Origin: Dyadobacter sp.
GTDB lineage: Bacteria; Bacteroidota; Bacteroidia; Cytophagales; Spirosomataceae
Assembly (NCBI RefSeq): GCF_017744695.1
Contig: NZ_JAGIAS010000001.1
Span: 275,003-339,002 of the forward strand
Reading direction: 5' to 3'
Length of the DNA stretch: 64,000 nucleotides
In this document: piece by piece, positions 25,239 to 35,454 of the stretch
How the letters are laid out: every line of letters begins with the position of its first letter
Numbering within the stretch: position 1 is the stretch's first letter
Translations under genes and position numbers: made by a program
Notes under the pieces: generated by a model
Told to the model about the DNA's origin: nothing
Database searches by the model: none
What the model saw: only the letters and a program-made list of their open reading frames with translations

Positions 25239-26423
25239 ATGGCAATATCCCCAGAAAGGCTTTCCGCACTGTTCAGGCGCTACTACGCAGGCATAGCAAC
25301 GCCCGCGGAAACGGAGGAACTGATGGACCTTGTCCGGTCCTCGCAACACGATGACGAGCTTGCGCATGCGCTCAGGCACGCATGGGAGCATACGGATGCA
25401 GACGAGAAGCATTTCGGGGAACAGGAAAGTCAGCAAATGCTGAATGCCATCCTGACCGACAACACCCTGGCACAACCTGCGGAAGAGCCGTTCCGGATCA
25501 GATGGGTACGCTATGCGGCAGCGGCGGTCATTGTCATCGCAGCTACGTTTGCATTTTACCGGTTTAAACAGCAACCCACAGTTACCCAACGGCCCGTAGC
25601 CACGAACCAGGTATTGACCGACATTCCACCGGGCGGTAACCGCGCATTCCTCGTGCTCGCCGACGGTGCCGGCATTCATCTCGACAGCGCCAAAAACGGG
25701 CTGCTGGCCAGAACAGGCGATGCGGAAATCACCAAAACAGATGAGGGAAAAATTGCCATTTCGACTGGTAATCAACCAGGTAACAACCTTTTGCAACGCA
25801 ATTTGTTAACGACTCCCAAAGGAGGCCAATATCAGCTCACGCTCAGCGACGGCAGCAAGGTTTGGCTGAATGCCTCCTCGTCCGTCCGCTTCCCGGCCGC
25901 TTTTGCCGCCAACGAACGAAGGGTGGAGATCACCGGGGAAGTGTATTTTGAAGTTACCAAAGACAAAAAGCGACCGTTCCGCGTCAAATTCGGCGATTCG
26001 GAGGTGGAAGTGCTCGGGACAAGCTTCAATATCATGGCCTATCCCGACGAAAAGGCGTCGAAAACCACATTGTTGGAAGGGTCGGTCAGACTTAGTCATA
26101 CCGGCCAGTCACGTATGCTCGTTCCCGGCCAGCAGGGCGCCATTCAATCCGACGGGGCGATCGTAACGGCCACCGTGGACACGGAACGGGAAACAGCCTG
26201 GAAGCAAGGGCTTTTCTACTTCCGTGATTCGGGTATCCGGGAAATCATGCGCGACGCCTCGCGCTGGTACGACATCGAAGTGGAATACCGCGGAAAAATC
26301 CCGAAACGCCAGTTCACCGGAAAGGTTTCCCGCCATGTAAATATCTCAGAGCTACTCAATATGCTCCGGTACGCGGGCGTGAACAGCACGATTGAAAACC
26401 GGAAAGTCGTGATTTCAATGTAG
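25239..26423 (+). CDS. FecR-type anti-sigma factor
   Basis: 394 residues. The cytosolic N-terminal domain (1-85) binds the sigma factor; a single membrane helix lies at about 91-107 (YAAAAVIVIAATFAFY). The periplasmic FecR domain has LLTTPKGGQYQLTLSDGSKVWLNASSSVRFP and VEVLGTSFNIMAYPDE, followed by a DUF4974-like C-terminus (FTGKVSRHVNISELLNMLRYAGV), the part expected to contact the STN domain of SusC. ATG 25239 was preferred to an in-frame TTG two codons upstream. Confidence 0.93.
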   Translation: MAISPERLSALFRRYYAGIATPAETEELMDLVRSSQHDDELAHALRHAWEHTDADEKHFGEQESQQMLNAILTDNTLAQPAEEPFRIRWVRYAAAAVIVIAATFAFYRFKQQPTVTQRPVATNQVLTDIPPGGNRAFLVLADGAGIHLDSAKNGLLARTGDAEITKTDEGKIAISTGNQPGNNLLQRNLLTTPKGGQYQLTLSDGSKVWLNASSSVRFPAAFAANERRVEITGEVYFEVTKDKKRPFRVKFGDSEVEVLGTSFNIMAYPDEKASKTTLLEGSVRLSHTGQSRMLVPGQQGAIQSDGAIVTATVDTERETAWKQGLFYFRDSGIREIMRDASRWYDIEVEYRGKIPKRQFTGKVSRHVNISELLNMLRYAGVNSTIENRKVVISM

Positions 26424-26638
26424 AAGCGTATATAGTATTGCGTTAACAAATCAATCTACCTAACCCAACACCTTTTATGCAAAACAAAGCAAAACCACCT
26501 CCAACGCGCATGGCAGCGTAGTTCGGTAAACAAAAACAGGGAAAATGGTGCGAACATTTCCCCTGCGACAAGTCCGGATGATGCAACAGGCTCCCACCAG
26601 GAAACGCTATTAACCATTCACCCAAACCTTACAAATAT
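26424..26638. other. Spacer between FecR and SusC genes
   Basis: 215 bases with no gene. It is the natural place for a FecI-dependent promoter of the SusC operon, but no element with a known consensus is recognisable. This is longer than the other gaps in the locus and fits a separate promoter here. Confidence 0.4.
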
Positions 26639-29600
26639 ATGCAATTAATCGATTTACTCCGGGGCCGGGGTTACCCTCGTGTATCCATACCTCCCAAACT
26701 GATCCTGACAATGAAACTGATCACGTTTCTCCTTCTGGCAACACTCGCGCAAGTATCCGCCGACGGGTACAGCCAGAAGATCACCCTCGACGAGAAAAAC
26801 GTGCCGCTGGAAGCAGCGCTGTCCGCTATCGAAAAGCAGACGGACTATCTTTTTCTGTACGACAAGCTCGAAATGCCGAAAGGTCAGAAAGTGACGCTGC
26901 AGATCAGGAATGCGTCGATTGCGCAAACACTGAACCTGTTGCTCAAAGATCTTCCGCTTTCCTATAAAATATTCAACAAGAGCATTGTACTCCGCCGCGA
27001 ACCCAAAGACAAAGAAGCCGCTCCCCCTATCCCTGAAAAGAAAACCGAGGTGCGGCAAACGATCAAGGGGCTCGTCACCGACGACAAGGGCGAGCCGCTC
27101 CCCGGTGTGAGCGTGCTCGTGAAGGGCACGCAAAGCGGCACCACGACCGACGTGCAGGGGCGGTACAACCTCGAAATCGACAACCCGACGGCCATTCTGA
27201 CGTTCAGTTTTGTGGGTTACATCAGCCAGGAAATGCCCGTAGGCGACAAAAGCGAGATCAATATTAAACTGATCGGGGACATTAAAGCGCTTAACGAGAT
27301 AGTCGTGATCGGCTACGGAACGATCCGGAAAACCGACCTGACCGGCGCTGTGGGCACCGTTACCGCCAGGCAAACCGAAAACCAGGCAGTACCCACGCTC
27401 AGCCAGGCCCTGCAAGGCAAAATGGCCGGGCTTACCGTACGACAGACGAGCGGAAATCCGGGTGCCGGCGCGGAGGTGCGGATACGCGGGATGGGTACTT
27501 TTGGCGCATCAGCCTCCCCGCTGGTGGTGGTCGACGGTATTATCACCAACGGCGGGCTTACCGACCTCGATCCCAACAGCATTGAATCGATCACCGTATT
27601 GAAAGATGCTTCATCGGCTGCCATTTATGGCTCCCGTGGTGCCAACGGGGTGGTGCTCGTTACTACCAAAAGGGGCTCTACCGGCAAAGAAGCGATCAGT
27701 TTTCAGTCCTATTACAGCTTCGACAGGGTGATACAAAAAATCGGGACTGTGGACGCGGCTACCTATGGCGGCATGGTCAATGATTTTTATGTAAACCAGG
27801 GCAAAGAAGCTCCCTACGCTGACCCGGCCTCGCTCGGAAAGGGCACCAACTGGCAGGACGAGATCTTCCGCACCGGCGGGAAACAAAGCTACTCCCTCTC
27901 GCTCAGCGGTGGCACCGAAAAAAACCTGCACGCCATCACTGCGAGCTATTACAAAGGCGACGGGATTGTGATCAACTCCAAATACGACCGGGCCAATTTC
28001 CGGGTCAACAACGATATTAAACCGTTAAAAGGACTCAAAATCAGCAGCAGCGTGGGTTTCAGCTACGGTGCATTGAAGCAAGGCGATCCACAGGGGGCGG
28101 TCAACGCCGCGTTGATTTACGCGCCGAATGTGAAACCCTACAATGCCGACGGCAGCTACGGCATCGCCGACCGCGCCGGCCAACCTACAACCATGACCGC
28201 CCCGCTCGTGGCCGCGTATGAGCGTACCTACCGCGAAAACCGCCTTGGATTGCTGGGTAACCTTTTCGCTGAATACGAAATCTTGCCGGGCTTGAAATTC
28301 AAGAGTAGCCTGAGTGCGGAGTACATTAATCTGGATATCAAATCATTTGTTCCGTCCTACAACTTCGGCCTGGGTAACTCCAACGGCATTGCCACGCTGA
28401 ACAGGGAGCTGAGAAGCACAAAAAACTACATTATCGACAACATTCTTACTTACAGCAAGTCGTTCAATACGCATCACCACCTCGACCTCATGGCCGGGTA
28501 CACTTTCCAGGACGAGCGGTTCGAGTTCGTACGGGCATTTCGTAATACATTCAGCAGAAACGACGAGAATCTGCAAGTGCTCGACGCCGCTACCGCCAAC
28601 GACCTCGCACGGGGCAATTACACCGAATGGGCACTGCAATCCTATCTGGGAAGGCTCAATTACGCATTCAAGGAAAAATACCTGCTCTCGTCCAGCATCC
28701 GCATCGACCAGTCGTCGCGTTTCGCCAAACAGAACCGCACGGGTATATTTCCTTCGGTGTCCGCGGGCTGGGTGCTTTCCAACGAGGGATTTGCGGCCGG
28801 CAAGCTAGGCCCGGTGAGTTATCTCAAACTTCGTGCAGGTTATGGCGCGCTGGGGAACCAGGATGTGGGGGGAACTTATCCCTATCAATCCGTGATCGAT
28901 TACGGGTTAAGCTATGATTTCGGATCGTCCCAGAATGTGTTGGCCGGTGCTGCGCCTACGGCACTCGCCAACCCGAATATTTCCTGGGAAAAAACCACGA
29001 CCACCGGCGCGGGACTCGAATTTAACCTGTTTCAGGACCGGCTTTCATTCATCATCGATTATTACGACCGCCGCACGACCGACGTACTCGTTCGCGTACC
29101 GCTGCCTACCATTTCCGGCATGGCTACTTTTCCCTTTCAAAACGTCGGCAGCGCCCGGAACAGCGGTATGGAGTATACTGTGGAATATCGCGGCAATGCG
29201 TTCAACCAGGAGCTGACCTACAATGTGGGCATTAACCTGACCGTCAATAAAAACGAAGTTACCAAGCTGAACAAAGGCCTTGACATTATCCAGGCAGGCG
29301 GGGGCCAGGGCGGCGTCGAAACCCGGACCTCCGAGGGGCATGGTATCAATTCATTCTATGGCTATGTCCAGGAAGGTATTTTTCAGACTACCGACGAGAT
29401 CAAAAATTCGCCCTTCCAGCCGAATGCAGCGCCGGGCGACATCAAGTTCAAGGATCTTAACCACGACAACATCATCGACGACCGCGACCGGACCTATATC
29501 GGCAATTTCCTGCCCAAACAAACGGTCGGTTTCAATGCGGGTGCCCGGTTTAAGAACTTTGATTTCACCCTTTCGCTCGTAGGCGATTTCGGACGGTACC

Positions 29601-29974
29601 AGAATATTTTCGCCAGCGGGTTTGCGGCGGCACGTGCAGCCGAGTCGACCAACATCATGTGGGCCGATCGCTGGACGGGGCCCGGCACGAGCAACTATGT
29701 TCCCAGGATCATCGGCGGCGACCCTAACAACAACTCCCGCTCGTCGGATTTCTGGGTGAGAAGCCAGGATTACCTGCGCCTCCAGAACGTCCAGCTCGGT
29801 TACGACTTTTCCGGAAAGTCGTTGAAAAAGGTGGGACTGGGTAAACTCAGGCTCTACATCGCCGGCCAGAACCTGCTGACATTCACCAATTACCCCGGCT
29901 TCGACCCCGAAACAACGGCCACGGCCTACCCTATTCCCCGCTCGGTCTACATGGGACTGAACCTGGGTTTTTAG
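26639..29974 (+). CDS. STN-containing SusC/RagA TonB-dependent transducer
   Basis: 1111 residues. After an N-terminal extension and signal peptide (MKLITFLLLATLAQVSADGYSQ, 25-46) comes a secretin/STN signalling domain (about 47-115, VPLEAALSAIEKQTDYLFLYD ... QTLNLLLKDLPLSYKIFNKSIVL). Then a carboxypeptidase-D-like domain (142-222), the linker IVVIGYGTIRKTDLTGAV, a plug domain and a 22-strand barrel ending in VYMGLNLGF. The STN domain is what FecA-type receptors use to contact FecR, so this receptor both imports and signals. ATG 26639 kept; ATG 26711 would start exactly at the signal peptide. The SusD gene follows. Confidence 0.95.
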   Translation: MQLIDLLRGRGYPRVSIPPKLILTMKLITFLLLATLAQVSADGYSQKITLDEKNVPLEAALSAIEKQTDYLFLYDKLEMPKGQKVTLQIRNASIAQTLNLLLKDLPLSYKIFNKSIVLRREPKDKEAAPPIPEKKTEVRQTIKGLVTDDKGEPLPGVSVLVKGTQSGTTTDVQGRYNLEIDNPTAILTFSFVGYISQEMPVGDKSEINIKLIGDIKALNEIVVIGYGTIRKTDLTGAVGTVTARQTENQAVPTLSQALQGKMAGLTVRQTSGNPGAGAEVRIRGMGTFGASASPLVVVDGIITNGGLTDLDPNSIESITVLKDASSAAIYGSRGANGVVLVTTKRGSTGKEAISFQSYYSFDRVIQKIGTVDAATYGGMVNDFYVNQGKEAPYADPASLGKGTNWQDEIFRTGGKQSYSLSLSGGTEKNLHAITASYYKGDGIVINSKYDRANFRVNNDIKPLKGLKISSSVGFSYGALKQGDPQGAVNAALIYAPNVKPYNADGSYGIADRAGQPTTMTAPLVAAYERTYRENRLGLLGNLFAEYEILPGLKFKSSLSAEYINLDIKSFVPSYNFGLGNSNGIATLNRELRSTKNYIIDNILTYSKSFNTHHHLDLMAGYTFQDERFEFVRAFRNTFSRNDENLQVLDAATANDLARGNYTEWALQSYLGRLNYAFKEKYLLSSSIRIDQSSRFAKQNRTGIFPSVSAGWVLSNEGFAAGKLGPVSYLKLRAGYGALGNQDVGGTYPYQSVIDYGLSYDFGSSQNVLAGAAPTALANPNISWEKTTTTGAGLEFNLFQDRLSFIIDYYDRRTTDVLVRVPLPTISGMATFPFQNVGSARNSGMEYTVEYRGNAFNQELTYNVGINLTVNKNEVTKLNKGLDIIQAGGGQGGVETRTSEGHGINSFYGYVQEGIFQTTDEIKNSPFQPNAAPGDIKFKDLNHDNIIDDRDRTYIGNFLPKQTVGFNAGARFKNFDFTLSLVGDFGRYQNIFASGFAAARAAESTNIMWADRWTGPGTSNYVPRIIGGDPNNNSRSSDFWVRSQDYLRLQNVQLGYDFSGKSLKKVGLGKLRLYIAGQNLLTFTNYPGFDPETTATAYPIPRSVYMGLNLGF

Positions 29975-30005
29975 TGATACGCAATCATAGCAAACGGTCT
30001 TTATT

Positions 30006-31529
30006 ATGAAAAGAAACATACATTCAATGCTTTTGCTGGCAGCCCTGACCTTCGGCTGCAATGGCAAACTCGACCTGGACCCGATCGGCTCGATTTCCCA
30101 GGAAAACTTCTATACCACCACGAGCGACGCCCAGGCTGCGGTAGTTGCCTGCTACAATGCCATTCTGGCCTACCACACAGGCGGTAGCACCAGCAATGTG
30201 ACGGGCATGGATATGTGGGGCGATATTCAAAGTTCCGATGCCGAGCCGCATCCCGACGGCGTGGCCTGGAACCAGATTTACCAATACACCCTCCAACCCA
30301 ACAACGGGGAGCTGGCCAACCAGTGGTTCCAGATTTACGAAGGCATTTACCGCTGCAACCAGGCGATGGAGAAAATACCCGGCATTCAAATGGACGAAGC
30401 CCTGAAATCGCGGCTGATCAAGGAAGCCTACTTTCTACGCGGCTGGTGGCTCCTGCGCTTGGGAAAAATGTATGGCAATGCACCGCTGATTACCAAAACA
30501 CTAGGCATCGACGAGTTGCTGGTACCGAAATCTACCCGGCAGGAGATTTTCGACCAGGTGGAAAAAGACCTCATCCAGGCATCGACCCTGCCCGATTCCT
30601 ACGACGACGCCAACCTGGGACGCGCCACGTCTTACGCCGCCAAAACCGTGCTTGCCGAATTATACCTTTGGGAAAAACAATGGGCCAAGGCCAAACCCCT
30701 GCTCGAAACGGTGATCAACTCCGGCCGGTTCAGGCTGCTGGACTCCTATTCAGCATTATTCGACGGCTCGATTGAAAACCATCCCGAATCCATTTTTGAG
30801 ATACAATACAAAGCCAACACCGGCAAAAACCTGGGCAATTTCTCGACCACGTACAGCGCGCCCAACGGCGAAGGCTATGTACCTGGCGGCGGCTGGGGGT
30901 GGATCAGGCCGACGAAAGACCTCGTGAACGAATACGAAACGAAGCCCAGGGAAGACCCCCGCCTTACCTACTCCATTTTCCGCAGGGGCGATAATTTCGA
31001 AGGACAGGTTTTCAAGGATGTGGTAAACGGAACCGGCTTTGCAGTCAAGAAATGGGTGATTTCGGGTAAAACAGGTGCCGAAATCGAACAGAACTATCCC
31101 TGGCACACTTCCGCTAACTTCGCATTGTACCGCTATGCAGAAGTGCTGCTGATGTACGCGGAAGTGCTCAACGAGACGGGCGACGCGGCCGGTGCGGTGG
31201 GTTATATCAACAAAGTCCGCGCGCGGCCGTCGGTGAACATGCCTGCATTAGCCACGACCCTCACCAAAGCGCAGGTGTTCGAAGCGATCCGCCACGAGCG
31301 CCGGGTCGAATTCACGTTCGAAGGCAAAACAGCCTACGACCTGCGCCGCTGGGGCATTGCGGGCAGCTTCCTGAGATCGAAGGACCGGTGGCAGAACGAC
31401 GTGAAGATCAACCCGCAATGGGGCGGCAACTTCTTCAAGTACGTCGACGGCAAGAACGACTATTTCCCGATCCCTCAGTCGGAGATCGACAAGTCCGGCG
31501 GCACACTGGTTCAAAATGAAGGCTGGTAA
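30006..31529 (+). CDS. SusD/RagB substrate-binding lipoprotein
   Basis: 507 residues, lipoprotein signal with Cys18 (LTFGC). SusD features: LDLDPIGSISQENFYTTTSDAQAAVVACYNAI near the N-terminus, TPR-like helices (LIKEAYFLRGWWLLRLGKMYGNAPLI, YAAKTVLAELYLWEKQWAKAKPLLE), and the C-terminal ALLMYAEVLNETGDA-like and IRHERRVEFTFEGKTAYDLRRWG segments. It caps the SusC barrel and binds the substrate at the cell surface. Its presence suggests a glycan or glycoside substrate. Confidence 0.95.
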   Translation: MKRNIHSMLLLAALTFGCNGKLDLDPIGSISQENFYTTTSDAQAAVVACYNAILAYHTGGSTSNVTGMDMWGDIQSSDAEPHPDGVAWNQIYQYTLQPNNGELANQWFQIYEGIYRCNQAMEKIPGIQMDEALKSRLIKEAYFLRGWWLLRLGKMYGNAPLITKTLGIDELLVPKSTRQEIFDQVEKDLIQASTLPDSYDDANLGRATSYAAKTVLAELYLWEKQWAKAKPLLETVINSGRFRLLDSYSALFDGSIENHPESIFEIQYKANTGKNLGNFSTTYSAPNGEGYVPGGGWGWIRPTKDLVNEYETKPREDPRLTYSIFRRGDNFEGQVFKDVVNGTGFAVKKWVISGKTGAEIEQNYPWHTSANFALYRYAEVLLMYAEVLNETGDAAGAVGYINKVRARPSVNMPALATTLTKAQVFEAIRHERRVEFTFEGKTAYDLRRWGIAGSFLRSKDRWQNDVKINPQWGGNFFKYVDGKNDYFPIPQSEIDKSGGTLVQNEGW

Positions 31530-31557
31530 TCGCATTGTAGTACCTAATTGAAACGAT

Positions 31558-32232
31558 ATGATAAAACTCCTGAACCCCAATTTCATACTGGAAGCAGCAG
31601 GCTCGGCCCTGCTGCTCACGGTGGCCCTGCATTTGCCGGAACAGGCATCGGCACAGCAAGCGCCTAAATCCGTTTCGCTTTTCGACGGCAAGACGCTGAA
31701 CGGCTGGCGAACGGCCGACCCGGCGGAGATCAAACTCTGGCAGGTGGCGGACAGCGCGCTGGTGAGCGGCGACCGCAAAGAAAAAATCCCCGCCAACCGC
31801 TACCTGCTCACCACCGGCGAATACCGCGATTTTGAGTTCCGCTGCCTGTTCCGACTTACCGGCGACGCCAAAACCGGGTTGATCAACAGCGGCATTCAGT
31901 ACCGCTCAATCATCGATGGCGGCAAGGTGGTAGGCTACCAGGCCGACATTGGTACCGGCTACTGGGGCGACATTTACGATGAGCACCGCAGGGGAAAGCT
32001 CGTCGGCGGTGACCTGAAAACGCTGAGCCATTTGCTGCATGAAAACGGCTGGAACAGCTACATGATCCGCTGCAAGGGCAATCGCCACGAGCTGTACATC
32101 AATGGCGTCAAAACCTGCGACTACACCGAAACCGATCCCAGGATTCCTTCGAAGGGGTTTATAGCAGTGCAAATACACAGCGGCGGGGCGGCAAAAGTAG
32201 AATTCCGGGATCTGACGATTTCTGAATTATAG
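31558..32232 (+). CDS. DUF1080 (3-keto-disaccharide hydrolase) family protein
   Basis: 224-residue exported jelly-roll protein. The signal peptide ends QASAQQ. Family signatures are KSVSLFDGKTLNGWRTADP, FEFRCLFRLTGDAKTGLINSGIQYRS, YQADIGTGYWGDIYDEHRRG and the closing GFIAVQIHSGGAAKVEFRDLTI. Characterised DUF1080 proteins cleave glycosides previously oxidised at C3 (3-keto-glycosides). In this locus it would act in the periplasm next to the PVC-type dehydrogenase, which may supply the oxidation (inference). Confidence 0.9.
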   Translation: MIKLLNPNFILEAAGSALLLTVALHLPEQASAQQAPKSVSLFDGKTLNGWRTADPAEIKLWQVADSALVSGDRKEKIPANRYLLTTGEYRDFEFRCLFRLTGDAKTGLINSGIQYRSIIDGGKVVGYQADIGTGYWGDIYDEHRRGKLVGGDLKTLSHLLHENGWNSYMIRCKGNRHELYINGVKTCDYTETDPRIPSKGFIAVQIHSGGAAKVEFRDLTISEL

Positions 32233-32275
32233 ACCGCGCTATTTTTTAGTTTAAACAAAACAAAATCAATACGAT

Positions 32276-35200
32276 ATGACGCGTAAAAGCATTCCGTGCG
32301 GGCTTCTTTTTCTCGCGCTTTTCTGCACAGCCGGGAGTACCTTTGCCCAGCGGAAAGATAAAACCCAATCGACGCGGACGGGTGTGTACACGCCCGAGGA
32401 AGAATTGGCGGGGTTCAAAGTCGCGCCCGGTTTTGTAATAGAACTGGTGGCCAGCGAGCGCGACAGCATTGTCAACCCCGTCGACCTTACATTCGACGAC
32501 GCAGGCAGGCTCTGGACGCAGACGGCCCGGATGTACCCGCTCGACCCTATCGCCGATATTCAATGGAACGACCTGTTGCGGCTGATGGACGATCAGAACG
32601 CCCAAAAGACCCATCCGAATTTCAAACGCATCCTGGATCTGTACCAGGGAAAAACGAAGGGCACGGACAAGATCGTCGTAATATCCAATCTGTACGGCAA
32701 AACGCCTGCCCGGACGTCGATCTGGGCAGAAGGGCTTACTATCCCGATGAGCATTTTACCTTACAAAAACGGTGTCTACGTCGCCCAGGGCTCGGAAATG
32801 TTCTTCCTCGACGACACCAACAAGGACGGAAAGGCGGATAACCGCCTGCCGCTTTTGACCGGTTTCGGCTTCACGGACACACATACGATGGCGCACACGC
32901 TCGTGCGGGCGCCGGGCGACTGGATCCATTTCAGTCACGGTGGGCTGAACAAGGGCGAGGTTACTTCGTTGACCGGCAATGGCAAAGCCAAGATCGATTT
33001 CAGCAAGATCGGCCGGTTCTCCCTCGATGGTAAAAAGCTGGAAGTAGTCAGTTCCGGTTTGAACAACATCTGGGGTTTCCAGCTCCGGCATAATGGGCAA
33101 TGGTATGGTTCGGAGGCCAACGACCTTGGGTATTCGGTCGTGCAATTGGAGCCCGGCGTCGGTTTCCCCGGCATCGGTAACGACAGGATCCGGCCCTACC
33201 AGCCATTCATGCCGCCATTGCATACGTTCAGGGTCGGCGGTACGGGCATTTCCGGGACTGCTTTTGCCGACGATACCAAGGGCTCATTCCCCGATGAATA
33301 TAAAGATGTCGCATTCCTGGCCAACCCCATTACTAGCTCGATCAATGCGGTGAAAATGGTGCGCAACGAGGATGGCACCGTCACGTCAAGCCACCTGCCC
33401 GACCTGCTTACCTCGGAAGACGACTGGTTCCGCCCCGTCAACATGGAATTCGGGCCGGACGGTTGCCTTTACATCGCCGACTGGTACAACAAAATCGTGT
33501 CGCATAACGAGCTGCCCACTACCCATCCCGATCGCGACAAAACCCATGGCCGCATTTGGCGCATCCGCCACGTGAGCCAGCAACCCAGGCAGGTAGCCAA
33601 TTTTTATGAGGTTAAAACCGAAGATTTACCCGGGTACCTGACATCACCTTCGCTCTGGGAAAAACGGGCAGCATGGCACCAGATTACCGACCGCCCGGCC
33701 GCTGAGACTTCCAAACTCGCGTCACAACTGATCGATATCGCCTCGAAAGAATCCAACGATCCCGTTTCGCGCATTCATGCCTTGTGGTCGCTGGAAGGAA
33801 TCCGGCATTATGACGCGGCATTGCTAAACACATTGTTGAAAGCGAATTCGTCGGACATCCGCAGGGAGGCCATTCGTTCGCTCAATAGTTTTGGGTTAAA
33901 ATCATCGGAGATTGCCGACGCCGTTGCCGCATTGATTGAAGACCCTAATCCGGCGGTACGCTCGCAGGTGATCCGGACATTGGATGAAGCGGATGCTGCC
34001 GATCCGAAATCGATCGCAATCCTCGTGAAAGCAGCCAAACCCGAGCTTCCCGGAAACCAGATGGGCGGCAGCTATGAACGCCGTTTTGAACGCTACCTGG
34101 TTAGAAAAGCATTGGAAAAATCGCCGGAAGCATTGCGCCAATTCATCGGCTCTCCTGCGGCGCAGGAAGTTCCGGCCACGCATATGCTCTGGGCCGTGCA
34201 GGCATTACCTGCCGCGCAAAGGGATAAGGCCTTCCTTCAATTCTGGCCCAAGGCGCATTTGACGGCCCTGGATGAATCGACTTTCGTGAGTATGGCGGCG
34301 ATGCTGTCCAATAAGGACATATACCAGGCCATGAAGCAAATGCTGGACGAGCCTTCCCAAGCCAAAACGTATCTGGGTTTTGCGGTACAAAACCAATCGC
34401 AGGTACAATCGGCGGCGATGTCCGAATTGCTGGCTGCCCCCGTGAATACCCTGCTGCAAAGCGCTGCTCCTGCTGAACGCGATCTTGCCTTGGATGTAGC
34501 CGGCCGCTACCGGATCGCGAATGCGCGCGACGCCGCCGCCAGGCTGGTCACCGATGATGCTACCGACGCCACTTTGAAACTGGCTATCAAAGTCCTGGAA
34601 ACAGATGCCGCCCAAAGCGAGCCATTGTTTTTGAAAATGGTTAGTAACAAAAATTTCGGTTTCGACATACGGGCAGCGGCCCTGGGAAGCCTGGCGAAAG
34701 CCAATCCCGCCAAAGCCCGGCAAGCCGCGGCACAATGGCTACCAGCTCTGAACGACTCCGAGAAGAAAGACCTGGCAACGGTGCTCTCATCGTCCCCGCA
34801 AGGCGCCGGACTCTTGTTGGCATTGCACGAGAAAAAGCAGCTGCCGCTCTCCGCATTCGATTTGCCGGCTGCCGAGCGCATTGCCGGTGCCACCAAAAAT
34901 GACGCCCGCAGTACGGCGATTATGAATGGTGTGAAGCAACGCGAGGAAACCAGGCGGAAGGAATTTAAGGGTAAGCTGACCAAATACATTGCCATTGCCG
35001 AAAAACACGGAGGAAATCCCGAAACGGGGAAAGTGCTCTTCCAGACGTGCCTGTTATGCCACCAGGTGGGCAACCAGGGCCAGACCATCGCCCCCGCGCT
35101 CGACGGATCGGCCAAACGGGAGAATGAAGCATTGCTCACCGCGATCCTGAATCCTGACGCCGCCGTAGAATCCGGCTATGCGGTTTACCGCGTGACCAAA

Positions 35201-35416
35201 AAAGACGGCACCCAGCTCGAAGGGTACCTGGTCAACAAGGACAACCAGGGCACGACGCTCGCATTCATGGGCGGCAGCAAAAGCTTTATCGAAGCAGGGG
35301 CTATCAAAAGCCAGGGCTTCCTCGGCGGGCGGTCGTTTATGGTCAAAGGCCTGATCGACAATTACAGCGATGAACAGGTGGCCGACCTGCTGTCTTATAT
35401 CAGGACATTAAAGTAG
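32276..35416 (+). CDS. PVC-type haem-binding membrane dehydrogenase protein
   Basis: 1046 residues with signal peptide (to about TFAQ). Residues about 45-430 form a six-bladed propeller of the PVC dehydrogenase type (FKVAPGFVIELVASERDSIVNPVDLTFDDAGRLW; GPDGCLYIADWYNKIVSH; DKTHGRIWRIRH). Residues 450-880 are HEAT-like helical repeats. The C-terminus is a c-type cytochrome domain with the haem site CLLCH (925-929) and a TIGR02603-like tail (AILNPDAAVESGYAVYRVTKKDGTQLEGYLV, DLLSYIRTLK). It is expected to be a periplasmic or outer-membrane oxidoreductase passing electrons to the respiratory chain. Substrate unknown; the context points to a sugar or glycoside. Confidence 0.9.
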   Translation: MTRKSIPCGLLFLALFCTAGSTFAQRKDKTQSTRTGVYTPEEELAGFKVAPGFVIELVASERDSIVNPVDLTFDDAGRLWTQTARMYPLDPIADIQWNDLLRLMDDQNAQKTHPNFKRILDLYQGKTKGTDKIVVISNLYGKTPARTSIWAEGLTIPMSILPYKNGVYVAQGSEMFFLDDTNKDGKADNRLPLLTGFGFTDTHTMAHTLVRAPGDWIHFSHGGLNKGEVTSLTGNGKAKIDFSKIGRFSLDGKKLEVVSSGLNNIWGFQLRHNGQWYGSEANDLGYSVVQLEPGVGFPGIGNDRIRPYQPFMPPLHTFRVGGTGISGTAFADDTKGSFPDEYKDVAFLANPITSSINAVKMVRNEDGTVTSSHLPDLLTSEDDWFRPVNMEFGPDGCLYIADWYNKIVSHNELPTTHPDRDKTHGRIWRIRHVSQQPRQVANFYEVKTEDLPGYLTSPSLWEKRAAWHQITDRPAAETSKLASQLIDIASKESNDPVSRIHALWSLEGIRHYDAALLNTLLKANSSDIRREAIRSLNSFGLKSSEIADAVAALIEDPNPAVRSQVIRTLDEADAADPKSIAILVKAAKPELPGNQMGGSYERRFERYLVRKALEKSPEALRQFIGSPAAQEVPATHMLWAVQALPAAQRDKAFLQFWPKAHLTALDESTFVSMAAMLSNKDIYQAMKQMLDEPSQAKTYLGFAVQNQSQVQSAAMSELLAAPVNTLLQSAAPAERDLALDVAGRYRIANARDAAARLVTDDATDATLKLAIKVLETDAAQSEPLFLKMVSNKNFGFDIRAAALGSLAKANPAKARQAAAQWLPALNDSEKKDLATVLSSSPQGAGLLLALHEKKQLPLSAFDLPAAERIAGATKNDARSTAIMNGVKQREETRRKEFKGKLTKYIAIAEKHGGNPETGKVLFQTCLLCHQVGNQGQTIAPALDGSAKRENEALLTAILNPDAAVESGYAVYRVTKKDGTQLEGYLVNKDNQGTTLAFMGGSKSFIEAGAIKSQGFLGGRSFMVKGLIDNYSDEQVADLLSYIRTLK

Positions 35417-35454
35417 TAACCTCAACAGGGTCCATTTAAATCATCATTGAGCAT

